From the NCBI GenBank assembly GCA_028288025.1, contig JAQBOM010000023.1, forward strand, positions 62,001-126,000: DNA of 64,000 nt. Reading direction: 5' to 3'. Each line of letters opens with the position of its first letter. The first letter of the stretch is position 1. The DNA comes from Mucilaginibacter sp. Its GTDB lineage: Bacteria; Bacteroidota; Bacteroidia; Sphingobacteriales; Sphingobacteriaceae. The notes under the pieces were generated by a model. The model made no database searches, was not told where the DNA came from, and saw nothing but the letters and a program-made list of their open reading frames with translations. The position numbers were made by a program, and so were the translations under genes. Positions 1-7,407 of this stretch are shown piece by piece.

Positions 1-1
1 G

Positions 2-325
2 TTCGGCCTTGCAGCCTTTACCATTGAGCAGCGTACAAAAGAAATAGGAATCCGCAAGGTTTTGGGAGCAAGCATAGCCTCTATCAACGCATTATTATCA
101 CAGGATTTTTTAAAGCTGGTTTTACTTGCGATAGTAATTGCTTCGCCAATTGCCTGGTGGGCCATGCATAACTGGCTTCAGGGTTTTGCCTACAGGATAA
201 CCATCTCCTGGTGGGTATTCGCAGCAGCAGGTTTTGTTGCCATACTCACTGCAATTATTACTGTGAGTTACCATGCTATAAGGGCAGCGATTGCTAACCC
301 GGTGAATAGTTTGAGAAGCGAGTAG
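2..325 (+). CDS. FtsX/MacB-type ABC transporter permease, C-terminal fragment (array member 1)
   Basis: The reading frame is open from base 2, so the gene begins upstream of the window and only its last 107 residues are visible. They form the second FtsX domain: a first membrane segment (FGLAAF), the cytoplasmic signature TKEIGIRKVLGAS, and two further membrane segments, ending in the tail NPVNSLRSE that recurs in all array members. The ttg at base 62 lies inside the conserved signature and is not a start. The closest relative in the window is the permease at 17443, which shares the TIEQRTKEIGIRK stretch and the SYHA(I/V)RAAIANPV tail. The array therefore extends upstream of this window. Confidence 0.93.
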   Translation, partial: FGLAAFTIEQRTKEIGIRKVLGASIASINALLSQDFLKLVLLAIVIASPIAWWAMHNWLQGFAYRITISWWVFAAAGFVAILTAIITVSYHAIRAAIANPVNSLRSE

Positions 326-444
326 GAGCTACTGTTAAGCAATAGGGGTAAATAAATTCCGCCAATGCAGATCGGAATGCAACTTATTTCTCAAATCGGT
401 AGTCTATTATAAAAAATCCAATGATCGTACTAAAATCTTGACTC

Positions 445-2817
445 ATGTTAAAAAACTACTTAAAAATAACCTGGAGGAATTTACTCAGGCATAAAGCATT
501 TTCCATAATAAATATCGCCGGTTTGGCCATTGGTATGGCCAGTTCGGCGCTTATATTATTATGGATACAGAACGAGGTGAGCTACGACCAGTTCCACGCA
601 AAAAAGGATCGCCTGTATTCGGTTTATAACCGTTCTGTTTTTGATGGCAAGCTTTGGTGCTGGAATACTACGCCTAAGGTAATGGCTAAAACCCTCAAAC
701 AGGATTACCCGCAAATTGAAGAGGTGGCCCGCACGAGCAACAATAATTTCTTGTTTACCATTAACGATAAGCACCTGAATGTTCCCGGTTATTTTACCGA
801 TCCCGGGTTTCTGACCATGTTTAGCTTTCCGCTGGTTAGCGGAAATAAAAATACCGCGTTAAATAATATCAAAGACATTGTTATCACCCAAAAGTTAGCT
901 AAAAAACTGTTTGGAAATGACAATGCAATGGGTAAAACTATAAAAATTGATAGCAACGCTTATTTTACAGTATCGGCTGTTATGCAGGATCTCCCCAACA
1001 ATACGCAGTTTAAATTTGAGTACCTGATGCCTTGGTCGTACCTGAAGAAAATTGGGGGGGATGACACTGGGTGGGGTAATAATTCTATACAAACATGGGC
1101 GCTGCTTAAACCGGGCGTTACCGAGGCCGAAGCCAATAAAAGTATTGTAAATATAACCAGGTCACATTCCGAAATAAAGGATATTGACGTTTTTATACAT
1201 CCATCCGGTAAATGGAGATTGTATTCTAAATTTGATCAGAAAGGAAAAATTTCAGGTGGGCGTATCGAAACCATCAGGATATTTTCGATGATAGCCGCAT
1301 TTATCCTCATCATCGCCTGTATCAACTTTATGAATTTAAGCACGGCCCGGAGTGAAAAACGTGCAAGGGAGGTGGGTATCCGTAAAGTGGTAGGCGCTTT
1401 AAGAGGCTCGTTGATATCCCAGTTTTTAGGCGAATCTATTTTAATCGCGCTGATAGCCGGCTTGATCGCTATTGTGATTGTACAGCTTAGTTTATCCGGA
1501 TTTAACCAGCTAACAGACAAGCAATTGTATATACCGTACAGCAGCCCCTCGTTTTGGTTTACAGCACTTTCATTTATTTTGTTTACCGGACTAATTTCAG
1601 GTAGTTACCCTGCGCTTTACCTGTCTTCATTCCGGCCTGTCAGTGTATTGAAAGGTACTTTCAAAGCCGCCAATGCATTAATTACGCCACGCAAATTACT
1701 GGTCGTAGTGCAATTTACATTTGCGGTGGTTTTGATCGTTTGCACCATAATCATTCGCCAGCAATTGCAGTATGCGCAGGACCGCGAAACCGGTTATAAA
1801 AAAGATAACCTGGTATATGTGATGATGACCGGCAATGTCGAAAAGCAATACGCACTGATAAAAAATGATTTGCTGGCCTGTGGTGCGGCCGCCGCGGTAA
1901 GCAAAACGAGCGCCCCGATTACCCAGGGCTGGAGTGATAGCTGGGATTTTATTTGGGACGGTAAGGACATGAGTAAAAAAATAGACTTTAATATGTTCAA
2001 TACAGATGGCGACCTGGTGAAAACCATGGGACTTAAGCTTATTGCAGGTCGCGATATCGACGTTAAAACCTACCCGACCGATTCAGTGGCGATGATTTTG
2101 AATGAAACCGCGGTGAAGACTATGGGATTTAAAAACCCGGTCGGCCAGATCATTAAGCGGCCCAATGACGCTACGCATTTTACCAACTGGCATGTAATAG
2201 GTGTGGTTAAAGATTTTATCCTTCAATCACCATACGAACCTGTGAAGGCAATGATCATACAGGGCCCTAAATCGTGGTTCAACGTGATTCATTTTAAATT
2301 GAATAGCGCCCACACCACCGCCGGGAATTTAAAATTGGCAGAAAAAGTATTTAAAAAATATAACCCCGATTATCCTTTTGAATACAACTTCATTGATCAG
2401 GATTACGCTAAAAAATTCGGCGACGAGCAACGCATAGGTACACTGGCCAGCCTGTTTGCCGGTCTTACCATTATTATATCTTGCCTGGGCTTATTTGGTT
2501 TGGCGGCTTATATGGCCCAAAACCGTATAAAGGAAATAGGCGTGCGCAAGGTTTTAGGCGCATCGGTGGCAGGCGTCACTACCTTATTATCTAAAGACTT
2601 TTTGAAGCTGGTAATGATCGCATTCGTTATCGCCACGCCTATTGCCTGGTGGGCTATGCATAAATGGCTGCAGGGGTATTCCTACCGTATTTCGATAAGT
2701 ATCTGGGTATTTATCCTGGCGGCTTTAATAACCATTATCATATCACTAATAACAGTCAGTTTCCAGGCTATTAAAGCGGCGTTGACCAACCCGGTGAAAA
2801 GTTTGAGGAGCGAATAG
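445..2817 (+). CDS. FtsX/MacB-type ABC transporter permease (array member 2)
   Basis: Integral inner-membrane subunit of a MacB-like ABC system, 790 aa. Layout from the sequence: an N-terminal membrane segment at about 18-41; an extracytoplasmic MacB periplasmic-core-like region to about 270; a first FtsX domain at about 272-410 with the coupling motif REVGIRKVVGA; an extra membrane segment at about 417-437; a second periplasmic region; and a second FtsX domain at about 672-780 with KEIGVRKVLGAS. It has two full FtsX halves in one chain, so it is about twice as long as canonical MacB minus its ATPase. It lacks any Walker motif and needs an ATPase from elsewhere. The K-GGRI-RIFS-IA stretch before FtsX1 groups it with the member at 20147. 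It lies 119 nt after member 1 and 49 nt before member 3. The substrate is unknown. Confidence 0.93.
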   Translation: MLKNYLKITWRNLLRHKAFSIINIAGLAIGMASSALILLWIQNEVSYDQFHAKKDRLYSVYNRSVFDGKLWCWNTTPKVMAKTLKQDYPQIEEVARTSNNNFLFTINDKHLNVPGYFTDPGFLTMFSFPLVSGNKNTALNNIKDIVITQKLAKKLFGNDNAMGKTIKIDSNAYFTVSAVMQDLPNNTQFKFEYLMPWSYLKKIGGDDTGWGNNSIQTWALLKPGVTEAEANKSIVNITRSHSEIKDIDVFIHPSGKWRLYSKFDQKGKISGGRIETIRIFSMIAAFILIIACINFMNLSTARSEKRAREVGIRKVVGALRGSLISQFLGESILIALIAGLIAIVIVQLSLSGFNQLTDKQLYIPYSSPSFWFTALSFILFTGLISGSYPALYLSSFRPVSVLKGTFKAANALITPRKLLVVVQFTFAVVLIVCTIIIRQQLQYAQDRETGYKKDNLVYVMMTGNVEKQYALIKNDLLACGAAAAVSKTSAPITQGWSDSWDFIWDGKDMSKKIDFNMFNTDGDLVKTMGLKLIAGRDIDVKTYPTDSVAMILNETAVKTMGFKNPVGQIIKRPNDATHFTNWHVIGVVKDFILQSPYEPVKAMIIQGPKSWFNVIHFKLNSAHTTAGNLKLAEKVFKKYNPDYPFEYNFIDQDYAKKFGDEQRIGTLASLFAGLTIIISCLGLFGLAAYMAQNRIKEIGVRKVLGASVAGVTTLLSKDFLKLVMIAFVIATPIAWWAMHKWLQGYSYRISISIWVFILAALITIIISLITVSFQAIKAALTNPVKSLRSE

Positions 2818-2866
2818 GAGTAGTGTGCAGCATAGCTTAAATCACTAATTCAATAATTGATTTACC

Positions 2867-5254
2867 ATGATAAAGAACTATTTCAAAATTGCCTGGAGAA
2901 ATCTAAAGAAGAACCGGCTATACGCATTCATAAATATTGCCGGCTTAACAATAGGTATTGTTAGCTGCCTGTTGATTGGTATTTATATCAAGCATGAACT
3001 GAGCTATGACCGGTTTAACGAAAATGCCGGCAGGATTGTACGCGTTACGATGGATTACGGGCATGGTGAGGCCCCGCAGAAAGTAGCTGTAACCGGCACA
3101 AAAGTAGGCCCGCAATTTAAACGGACTTTTCCCGCAGTAATGGATTTTGTGCGGCTCGAAAAGCGATCGGAAGTAGTGACTTGTAACAACCGCGTTTTTA
3201 AGGAAGGCAGTCTTTTATTTGCCGACCCTTCGTTCTTAAAAATATTCTCGTTTAAACTCGTTAGGGGCAATAAAACGACGGCTTTAAATGAACCCAATAA
3301 AATTATTATCACGCAAAGTATAGCCAAAAAGTATTTCGATAATGACGACCCCATTGGCAAAACTTTAAAGCTTAGCGACCAAAGCTTCATGGTTTCCGCG
3401 GTTGCCGAAGACGCGCGGACCAATTCGCAGATCAGGTTCGATTTTGTTGTCCCGTTTAGTAACTTGTCTGCCGCAAAAAGACCGGAGCAGTGGTACTCGG
3501 CTAATTATATTACCTATTTGCTGCTTAAGGACGGAGCCGACATTCAGCCATTGAAGACACAAATAAGCCGCTACATGTCCGACATCGGCAAAAATGAGCT
3601 AAAACTCCCGTCCGGTGAATACCTAACCTATCATTTAGAGCCATTAACAAGTGTTCATTTACATTCGAACCTTCCTAATGCGCCGGAACCAAATGGCAGC
3701 ATTACCTATATTTATATTATGCTTATCGTAGCTGTATTGATATTGGTTATTGCCTGTGTTAACTATGTAAATCTGTCCATCGCGCAATCAGCGGGCCGGG
3801 GCGCCGAAATTGGTATCCGTAAAGTGATGGGGGCCGCCAAGCACCAGCTATTCAGGCAATTTATTGGTGAATCGCTTTTTGTGACGGCCATCGCCATTGC
3901 TTTGGCTTTTGGGCTCGCGTTTTTCTTATTGCCGCTATTTAACCAGGTATCAGGCAAGCAGCTCACGTCTGATAATTTACTTGACCCTGTTATTATAGGG
4001 AGCCTGATATTGTTAGGAACAATTATCGGCGTTGCCGCCGGAACCTATCCCGCTTTAATTTTATCAAACGTAAAATTAGCTAAGATACTGAAGTCGGGTT
4101 TTTCCTTTACATCCGGGCAAAACGTACGCAGGTCACTTATCATTTTCCAGTTTATCATTTCAATTTTTCTGATCGTAACTACCGTAATTATTCTTCAGCA
4201 ATTATCCTATATCCGCAATAAGGATATCGGATATAACAAAAGTAACATAGTCGTTTTACCGGTAAGTTATAAAATGCTGCCGCAGGTTACCGGACTGAAA
4301 AAAGTCATTGGAAATATATTCGGCGTTGAAGGTGTTGCAACCGCAAACAACGAGCCTGTAAATGTAGAATGGGGCGACGCGATCCAAACAGCCGACGGCA
4401 AGGATATTTCGGTAAACGCCCTGCCGATGGATGAGGATTTCATCAAAACTATGCAAATAACGATCATTGCCGGAACTGACTATAACCAAACCGATGTTTT
4501 GCAAATTGATACAACCAATCAAAGTAAAAATTTCCGTTTCTCATTTATGCTTAACGAGTCTGCCGCGCGTGCGTTGGGATGGACGCCAGAGCAGGCCATT
4601 GGCAAGGAGTTGAAAAAAGGCTTCCCCGGACGTGTAAAAGCCGTGGTCAAAGATTTTAATTTCAAGTCCTTTCACGACCCGATCGGCCCGCTGTTGATAT
4701 TTTTAGATCATTTTCAAACCCAAAACGTGTTTGTACGGATAAATGGAAATAATACAGCATCAATTATACCGGCGTTAGAAAAAATATGGAAAGAGCGTTT
4801 CCCCGGCAGGCCGTTTGAATATAAATTTTTAGATGAAGACTACGATGCCTTATACCGCACCGAGCAGCGTACTGCCGGAGTTTTTACAACGTTCTCTGTG
4901 TTGGCAATACTGCTTGCCTGCCTGGGGCTGTTTGCTGTTACTGCCTTCGCTGTTGTACAACGAACAAAGGAAATAGGTATCCGAAAGGTGCTTGGCGCGA
5001 ATGTTTCGGGTATTATCCTGCTTATCTCTAAAGACTTTTTATACCTGGTGATTATTGCTGCCGCGATAGCTTCGCCGATTGCGTGGTATATATCCAATAA
5101 ATGGTTGCAGGATTTTGCATACCGCATACATATTCACTGGTGGCTATTTGTTGGCGCTGGTATTGCCTGTTTAATTGTTGCCGGTCTCACGGTGAGCATA
5201 CAGGCTTTCAAAGCGGCTATAGTTAACCCGGTGAAGAGTTTGAAGAGCGAATAG
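2867..5254 (+). CDS. FtsX/MacB-type ABC transporter permease (array member 3)
   Basis: 795 aa with the same double-FtsX layout as member 2. It starts MIKNYFKIAWRN. FtsX1 carries GAEIGIRKVMGA and FtsX2 carries TKEIGIRKVLGAN. The periplasmic part is clearly its own lineage, with no close sister in the window. The tail reads NPVKSLKSE, with Lys where almost all others have Arg. The 49-nt gap to member 2 holds a TCACTAATTCAA-type word just before the ATG, the same kind of word that precedes member 9. It is the last permease before the toxin-antitoxin/DUF4097 interruption, and the 225 bases after it contain a short GAAAGGC-type repeat but no clear terminator. Confidence 0.93.
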   Translation: MIKNYFKIAWRNLKKNRLYAFINIAGLTIGIVSCLLIGIYIKHELSYDRFNENAGRIVRVTMDYGHGEAPQKVAVTGTKVGPQFKRTFPAVMDFVRLEKRSEVVTCNNRVFKEGSLLFADPSFLKIFSFKLVRGNKTTALNEPNKIIITQSIAKKYFDNDDPIGKTLKLSDQSFMVSAVAEDARTNSQIRFDFVVPFSNLSAAKRPEQWYSANYITYLLLKDGADIQPLKTQISRYMSDIGKNELKLPSGEYLTYHLEPLTSVHLHSNLPNAPEPNGSITYIYIMLIVAVLILVIACVNYVNLSIAQSAGRGAEIGIRKVMGAAKHQLFRQFIGESLFVTAIAIALAFGLAFFLLPLFNQVSGKQLTSDNLLDPVIIGSLILLGTIIGVAAGTYPALILSNVKLAKILKSGFSFTSGQNVRRSLIIFQFIISIFLIVTTVIILQQLSYIRNKDIGYNKSNIVVLPVSYKMLPQVTGLKKVIGNIFGVEGVATANNEPVNVEWGDAIQTADGKDISVNALPMDEDFIKTMQITIIAGTDYNQTDVLQIDTTNQSKNFRFSFMLNESAARALGWTPEQAIGKELKKGFPGRVKAVVKDFNFKSFHDPIGPLLIFLDHFQTQNVFVRINGNNTASIIPALEKIWKERFPGRPFEYKFLDEDYDALYRTEQRTAGVFTTFSVLAILLACLGLFAVTAFAVVQRTKEIGIRKVLGANVSGIILLISKDFLYLVIIAAAIASPIAWYISNKWLQDFAYRIHIHWWLFVGAGIACLIVAGLTVSIQAFKAAIVNPVKSLKSE

Positions 5255-5434
5255 GAGAGGTGAAAGCTGAAAGGCAAAAGGCGAAAGGTTGTTTTTTCCA
5301 ATTAGCGTAATTAACTTGAGGCGATGTCAATCTGTCTCATTGGGTGTCTCTTCTTAACTTTTGGTGGTAGTATCACAGCGTGCAAACCAAGTTAAAAGAT
5401 AAGTGCCATGTTCATACTTTAAGAAAAATTTGTC

Positions 5435-5442
5435 TAAATTTG
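5435..5442 (+). promoter_or_regulatory. Bacteroidota-type -7 box (TAAATTTG) for the antitoxin gene
   Basis: TAAATTTG matches the TAnnTTTG -7 element of the main Bacteroidota sigma factor and lies 37 nt before the ATG at 5480. A clean TTG -33 partner at the usual spacing is not obvious, so the call rests mainly on the -7 match and the position. Confidence 0.4.
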
Positions 5443-5479
5443 CATTAAAGCGGATGGATAAAATCTCCTTAAACATGTC

Positions 5480-5680
5480 ATGACAACTTTAACTATACAA
5501 ATACCAGATAAAGACCGGGACTTGTTCGAGAAACTTGCAGAAAGGCTTAATGGTAAAGTCATTAAAGCTGTTGAAGAACATGCGCAGCCGAATAGCGTTA
5601 CAAAAAAGGCTATTGCCGATGCCAGATCGGGAAAAACCCAAAGGATCGAAAATCTTGATTTATTCTTCAAAAGTCTTTAA
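5480..5680 (+). CDS. Small antitoxin-like protein, partner of a YafQ-type toxin
   Basis: 66 aa, starting MTTLTIQIPDKDRDLF. The acidic N-terminal strand-helix (TIQIPDKDR) and a Lys/Glu-rich C-terminus resemble small type II antitoxins that bind their promoter and cover the toxin. The stop overlaps the next ATG as TAATG, the coupling typical of antitoxin-toxin pairs. The downstream toxin is frameshifted, so this may now be an orphan antitoxin. The family assignment rests mainly on the neighbour; the protein itself has no decisive motif. Confidence 0.65.
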   Translation: MTTLTIQIPDKDRDLFEKLAERLNGKVIKAVEEHAQPNSVTKKAIADARSGKTQRIENLDLFFKSL

Positions 5681-5963
5681 TGTACGCTCTAAGTTTCACC
5701 AATAGGTTTGAAAAAGATTTAAAGCTGATCAAAAAACGATCTTTAAAAGACCTTAATCTTATTCATGGTTTTCTCAAAACGAATTGGCCATAAAAGGTAC
5801 AACTGGTCTTCCCTCAAAATTTCGCGCTCATAAATTATCTGGAAACTATAAAGACAACTGGGAATGCCATATTAAGGCGGATTTGTTGATCATATGGATC
5901 GAAATTACCGGAGAAAACGAGATCATATTGGTAAGGGCTGGCAGTCATTCAGATCTTTTCTAA
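5680..5963 (+). pseudogene. Frameshifted RelE/YafQ-type mRNA interferase toxin
   Basis: The frame starting at 5680 (MYALSFTNRFEKDLKLIKKR) stops at 5791-5793 after 37 codons. Immediately before that, another frame opens (GTTGLPSKFRAHKLSGNYKD, then CHIKADLLIIWIE and LVRAGSHSDLF) and runs to a stop at 5961-5963. Joined, the two halves make a normal YafQ/RelE-family toxin of about 94 aa with the family's conserved L-G--K--ECH and GSHSDLF regions. The join needs a one-base deletion (or two-base insertion) near the AAAA run at about 5776-5781. Because the rest is intact, the break is probably recent, or a sequencing error. A programmed -1 shift is possible, but the site is not a canonical slippery heptamer. 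Confidence 0.8.
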
Positions 5964-6099
5964 CAGGATACGATAACATACCACCCCAAATAACGAAGAA
6001 CCATTGAGTTATGTTTTTCACAATTAGTATAACTATTTTATGATCCGTGCAACCAATTGCATACCAACCGGGTCTATTAGTAAAACAATCGAAAAAAAC

Positions 6100-7143
6100 A
6101 TGAAAACCTACTTTTTACTATTAGCATTTGCCTGCCAGGGTTATTTGGCTTTGGGACAGGATTGGAATAAAACACCTTATGAAACCAAATCGTTAGCGAG
6201 CGATGCTATACGGGATGTATTCGTGAATACATCAGGCGCCAGCATTAGCGTTAGTGGCGCAAGCGGCGAAGCAGCAAGAGTTGAGATATTTGTACATGGG
6301 AACAATAACCAGGAGCTAACCCGCGAAGAAATTAAAAAGCGTTTGGATGCCGACTACGACCTGCAGGTTTCGGTAAGCAATCATGAAGTTCATGCTTCAG
6401 CGAAAAGAAAGCATGAAGGCGGCATAAACTGGGACTGGAGAAAGCAGCTGAGTATATCCTTTAAAATATATGTTCCGAGGCAGGTTGCAACACACTTAAA
6501 TACCAGTGGCGGAAGTATACACCTGGATAATTTATCAGGCGATGAAAACTTTAGCACCAGCGGCGGCAGCCTGCATGTTGACCATTTAACCGGGGTGATA
6601 AAAGGCGAAACATCAGGCGGCAGCATACAGGTTTCAAACTCGGGCGATAATATCAATTTAGAGACCAGCGGTGGCAGTATCAGCGCAAGCAATTGCAACG
6701 GGAAGATCAAACTCGAAACATCAGGCGGCTCCCTGCATTTGGAAGGCTTGAAAGGTACGATCAGGGCCAATACAAGCGGCGGCAGTATCCAGGCGAGCAA
6801 TATTGAAGGAGAGCTGATCACCGGCACATCGGGCGGAAGTGTTAATTTAACCCAAATGTCGTGCAGCCTTGAGGCCTCAACAAGCGGCGGCAGCATGAAT
6901 GTTGAACTCAGCCACGTAGGCAAATATGTAAAGCTTGATGTCAGCGGCGGAAATGTAAATCTCAAATTACCTTTAAAGCAGGGCATGAATCTTAACATGT
7001 CTGCAAATAGGATAAATAATCCATTTAATATAAGCGGCTTTTCGGGTGAATGGGATAAAACCCATGTTAAAGGAAGCGTTAATGGCGGAGGGGTACCGGT
7101 AAATGTTGATGCCAGTGGGCATTTGGAGATTAGTTTTAATTAA
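6100..7143 (+). CDS. Exported DUF4097-type beta-strand repeat protein
   Basis: 347 aa from the ATG at 6100, chosen because it starts a clean signal peptide (MKTYFLLLAFACQGYLALGQ). The in-frame ATG at 6040 would put 20 hydrophilic residues in front. The body from about residue 130 is a regular repeat: TSGGS occurs eight times at about 19-21-residue spacing, followed by one VSGGN, a pattern expected of a right-handed beta-solenoid. The TSGGS turns sit in equivalent positions. The protein probably acts at the cell envelope, but its partner and role are unknown. It separates permease members 3 and 4 and is followed by a terminator, so it is likely a unit of its own or co-transcribed with the toxin-antitoxin remnant. 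Confidence 0.85.
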   Translation: MKTYFLLLAFACQGYLALGQDWNKTPYETKSLASDAIRDVFVNTSGASISVSGASGEAARVEIFVHGNNNQELTREEIKKRLDADYDLQVSVSNHEVHASAKRKHEGGINWDWRKQLSISFKIYVPRQVATHLNTSGGSIHLDNLSGDENFSTSGGSLHVDHLTGVIKGETSGGSIQVSNSGDNINLETSGGSISASNCNGKIKLETSGGSLHLEGLKGTIRANTSGGSIQASNIEGELITGTSGGSVNLTQMSCSLEASTSGGSMNVELSHVGKYVKLDVSGGNVNLKLPLKQGMNLNMSANRINNPFNISGFSGEWDKTHVKGSVNGGGVPVNVDASGHLEISFN

Positions 7144-7170
7144 GGTTTAGAATAGTTTTATTATTGAGTT

Positions 7171-7206
7171 AAGCGGTTTTGGTAGATATATCAGAACCGC
7201 TTTTTT
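7171..7206 (+). terminator. Rho-independent terminator after the DUF4097 gene
   Basis: AAGCGGTTTTG and CAGAACCGCTT form an 11-bp stem (one G-T pair) with a 10-nt loop, followed directly by TTTT. It lies about 30 nt after the stop at 7143. Confidence 0.8.
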
Positions 7207-7228
7207 ATGCTTAGTAAACTTTTTTTAT

Positions 7229-7266
7229 TTAAAATTCCGAAATCGTAATTCCGAATTCCGAAATCA
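7229..7266. repeat. TTCCGAAATC-type intergenic repeat
   Basis: Three closely packed copies of ATTCCGAA(ATC). The reverse-complement word (TTTCGGATTTT) fills the gap at 44151-44232, so this is a dispersed intergenic word of this genome, not a local accident. Confidence 0.55.
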
Positions 7267-7275
7267 AAAGCGGAC

Positions 7276-7378
7276 TGTATCATAAACGAACACAGGGTGT
7301 TACACTTGCGAACAGTTGTAATTACATGAAAAATATAATCAATTGAATAACAATCATTTATCTAATTGGTATGTATTT
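7276..7378 (+). promoter_or_regulatory. Operator-like block and promoter-like box upstream of permease member 4
   Basis: A 40-nt block (7276-7315) matches 32 of 40 positions of a block at 19925-19964. Its core is CGAACA-N5-TGTTACACTTRCGAACA, which contains overlapping inverted GAACA/TGTT half-sites. Ninety nt after its start comes TTGGTATGTATTT (7366-7378), which is identical at 20017-20029. TGGTATG fits a sigma-54 -24 element (TGGYAYR), but the -12 GC is missing, so the sigma factor is uncertain. The layout of paired palindromic sites 70-90 nt upstream of a conserved box suggests an activator-dependent promoter. Confidence 0.6.
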
Positions 7379-7407
7379 TAAACCTATTATTGAAAAAATA
7401 GGCCGGT

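Noticed and set aside
6390..6998. 202-codon minus-strand frame opposite the DUF4097 repeats
   Set aside because: It is produced by the repeated TSGGS codons on the other strand; Pro/Leu-rich product with no family features.
7366..7382. Definite sigma-54 promoter
   Set aside because: The -24 part fits (TGGTATG) but the nearly invariant GC at -12 is absent in both copies, so only a resemblance is reported.
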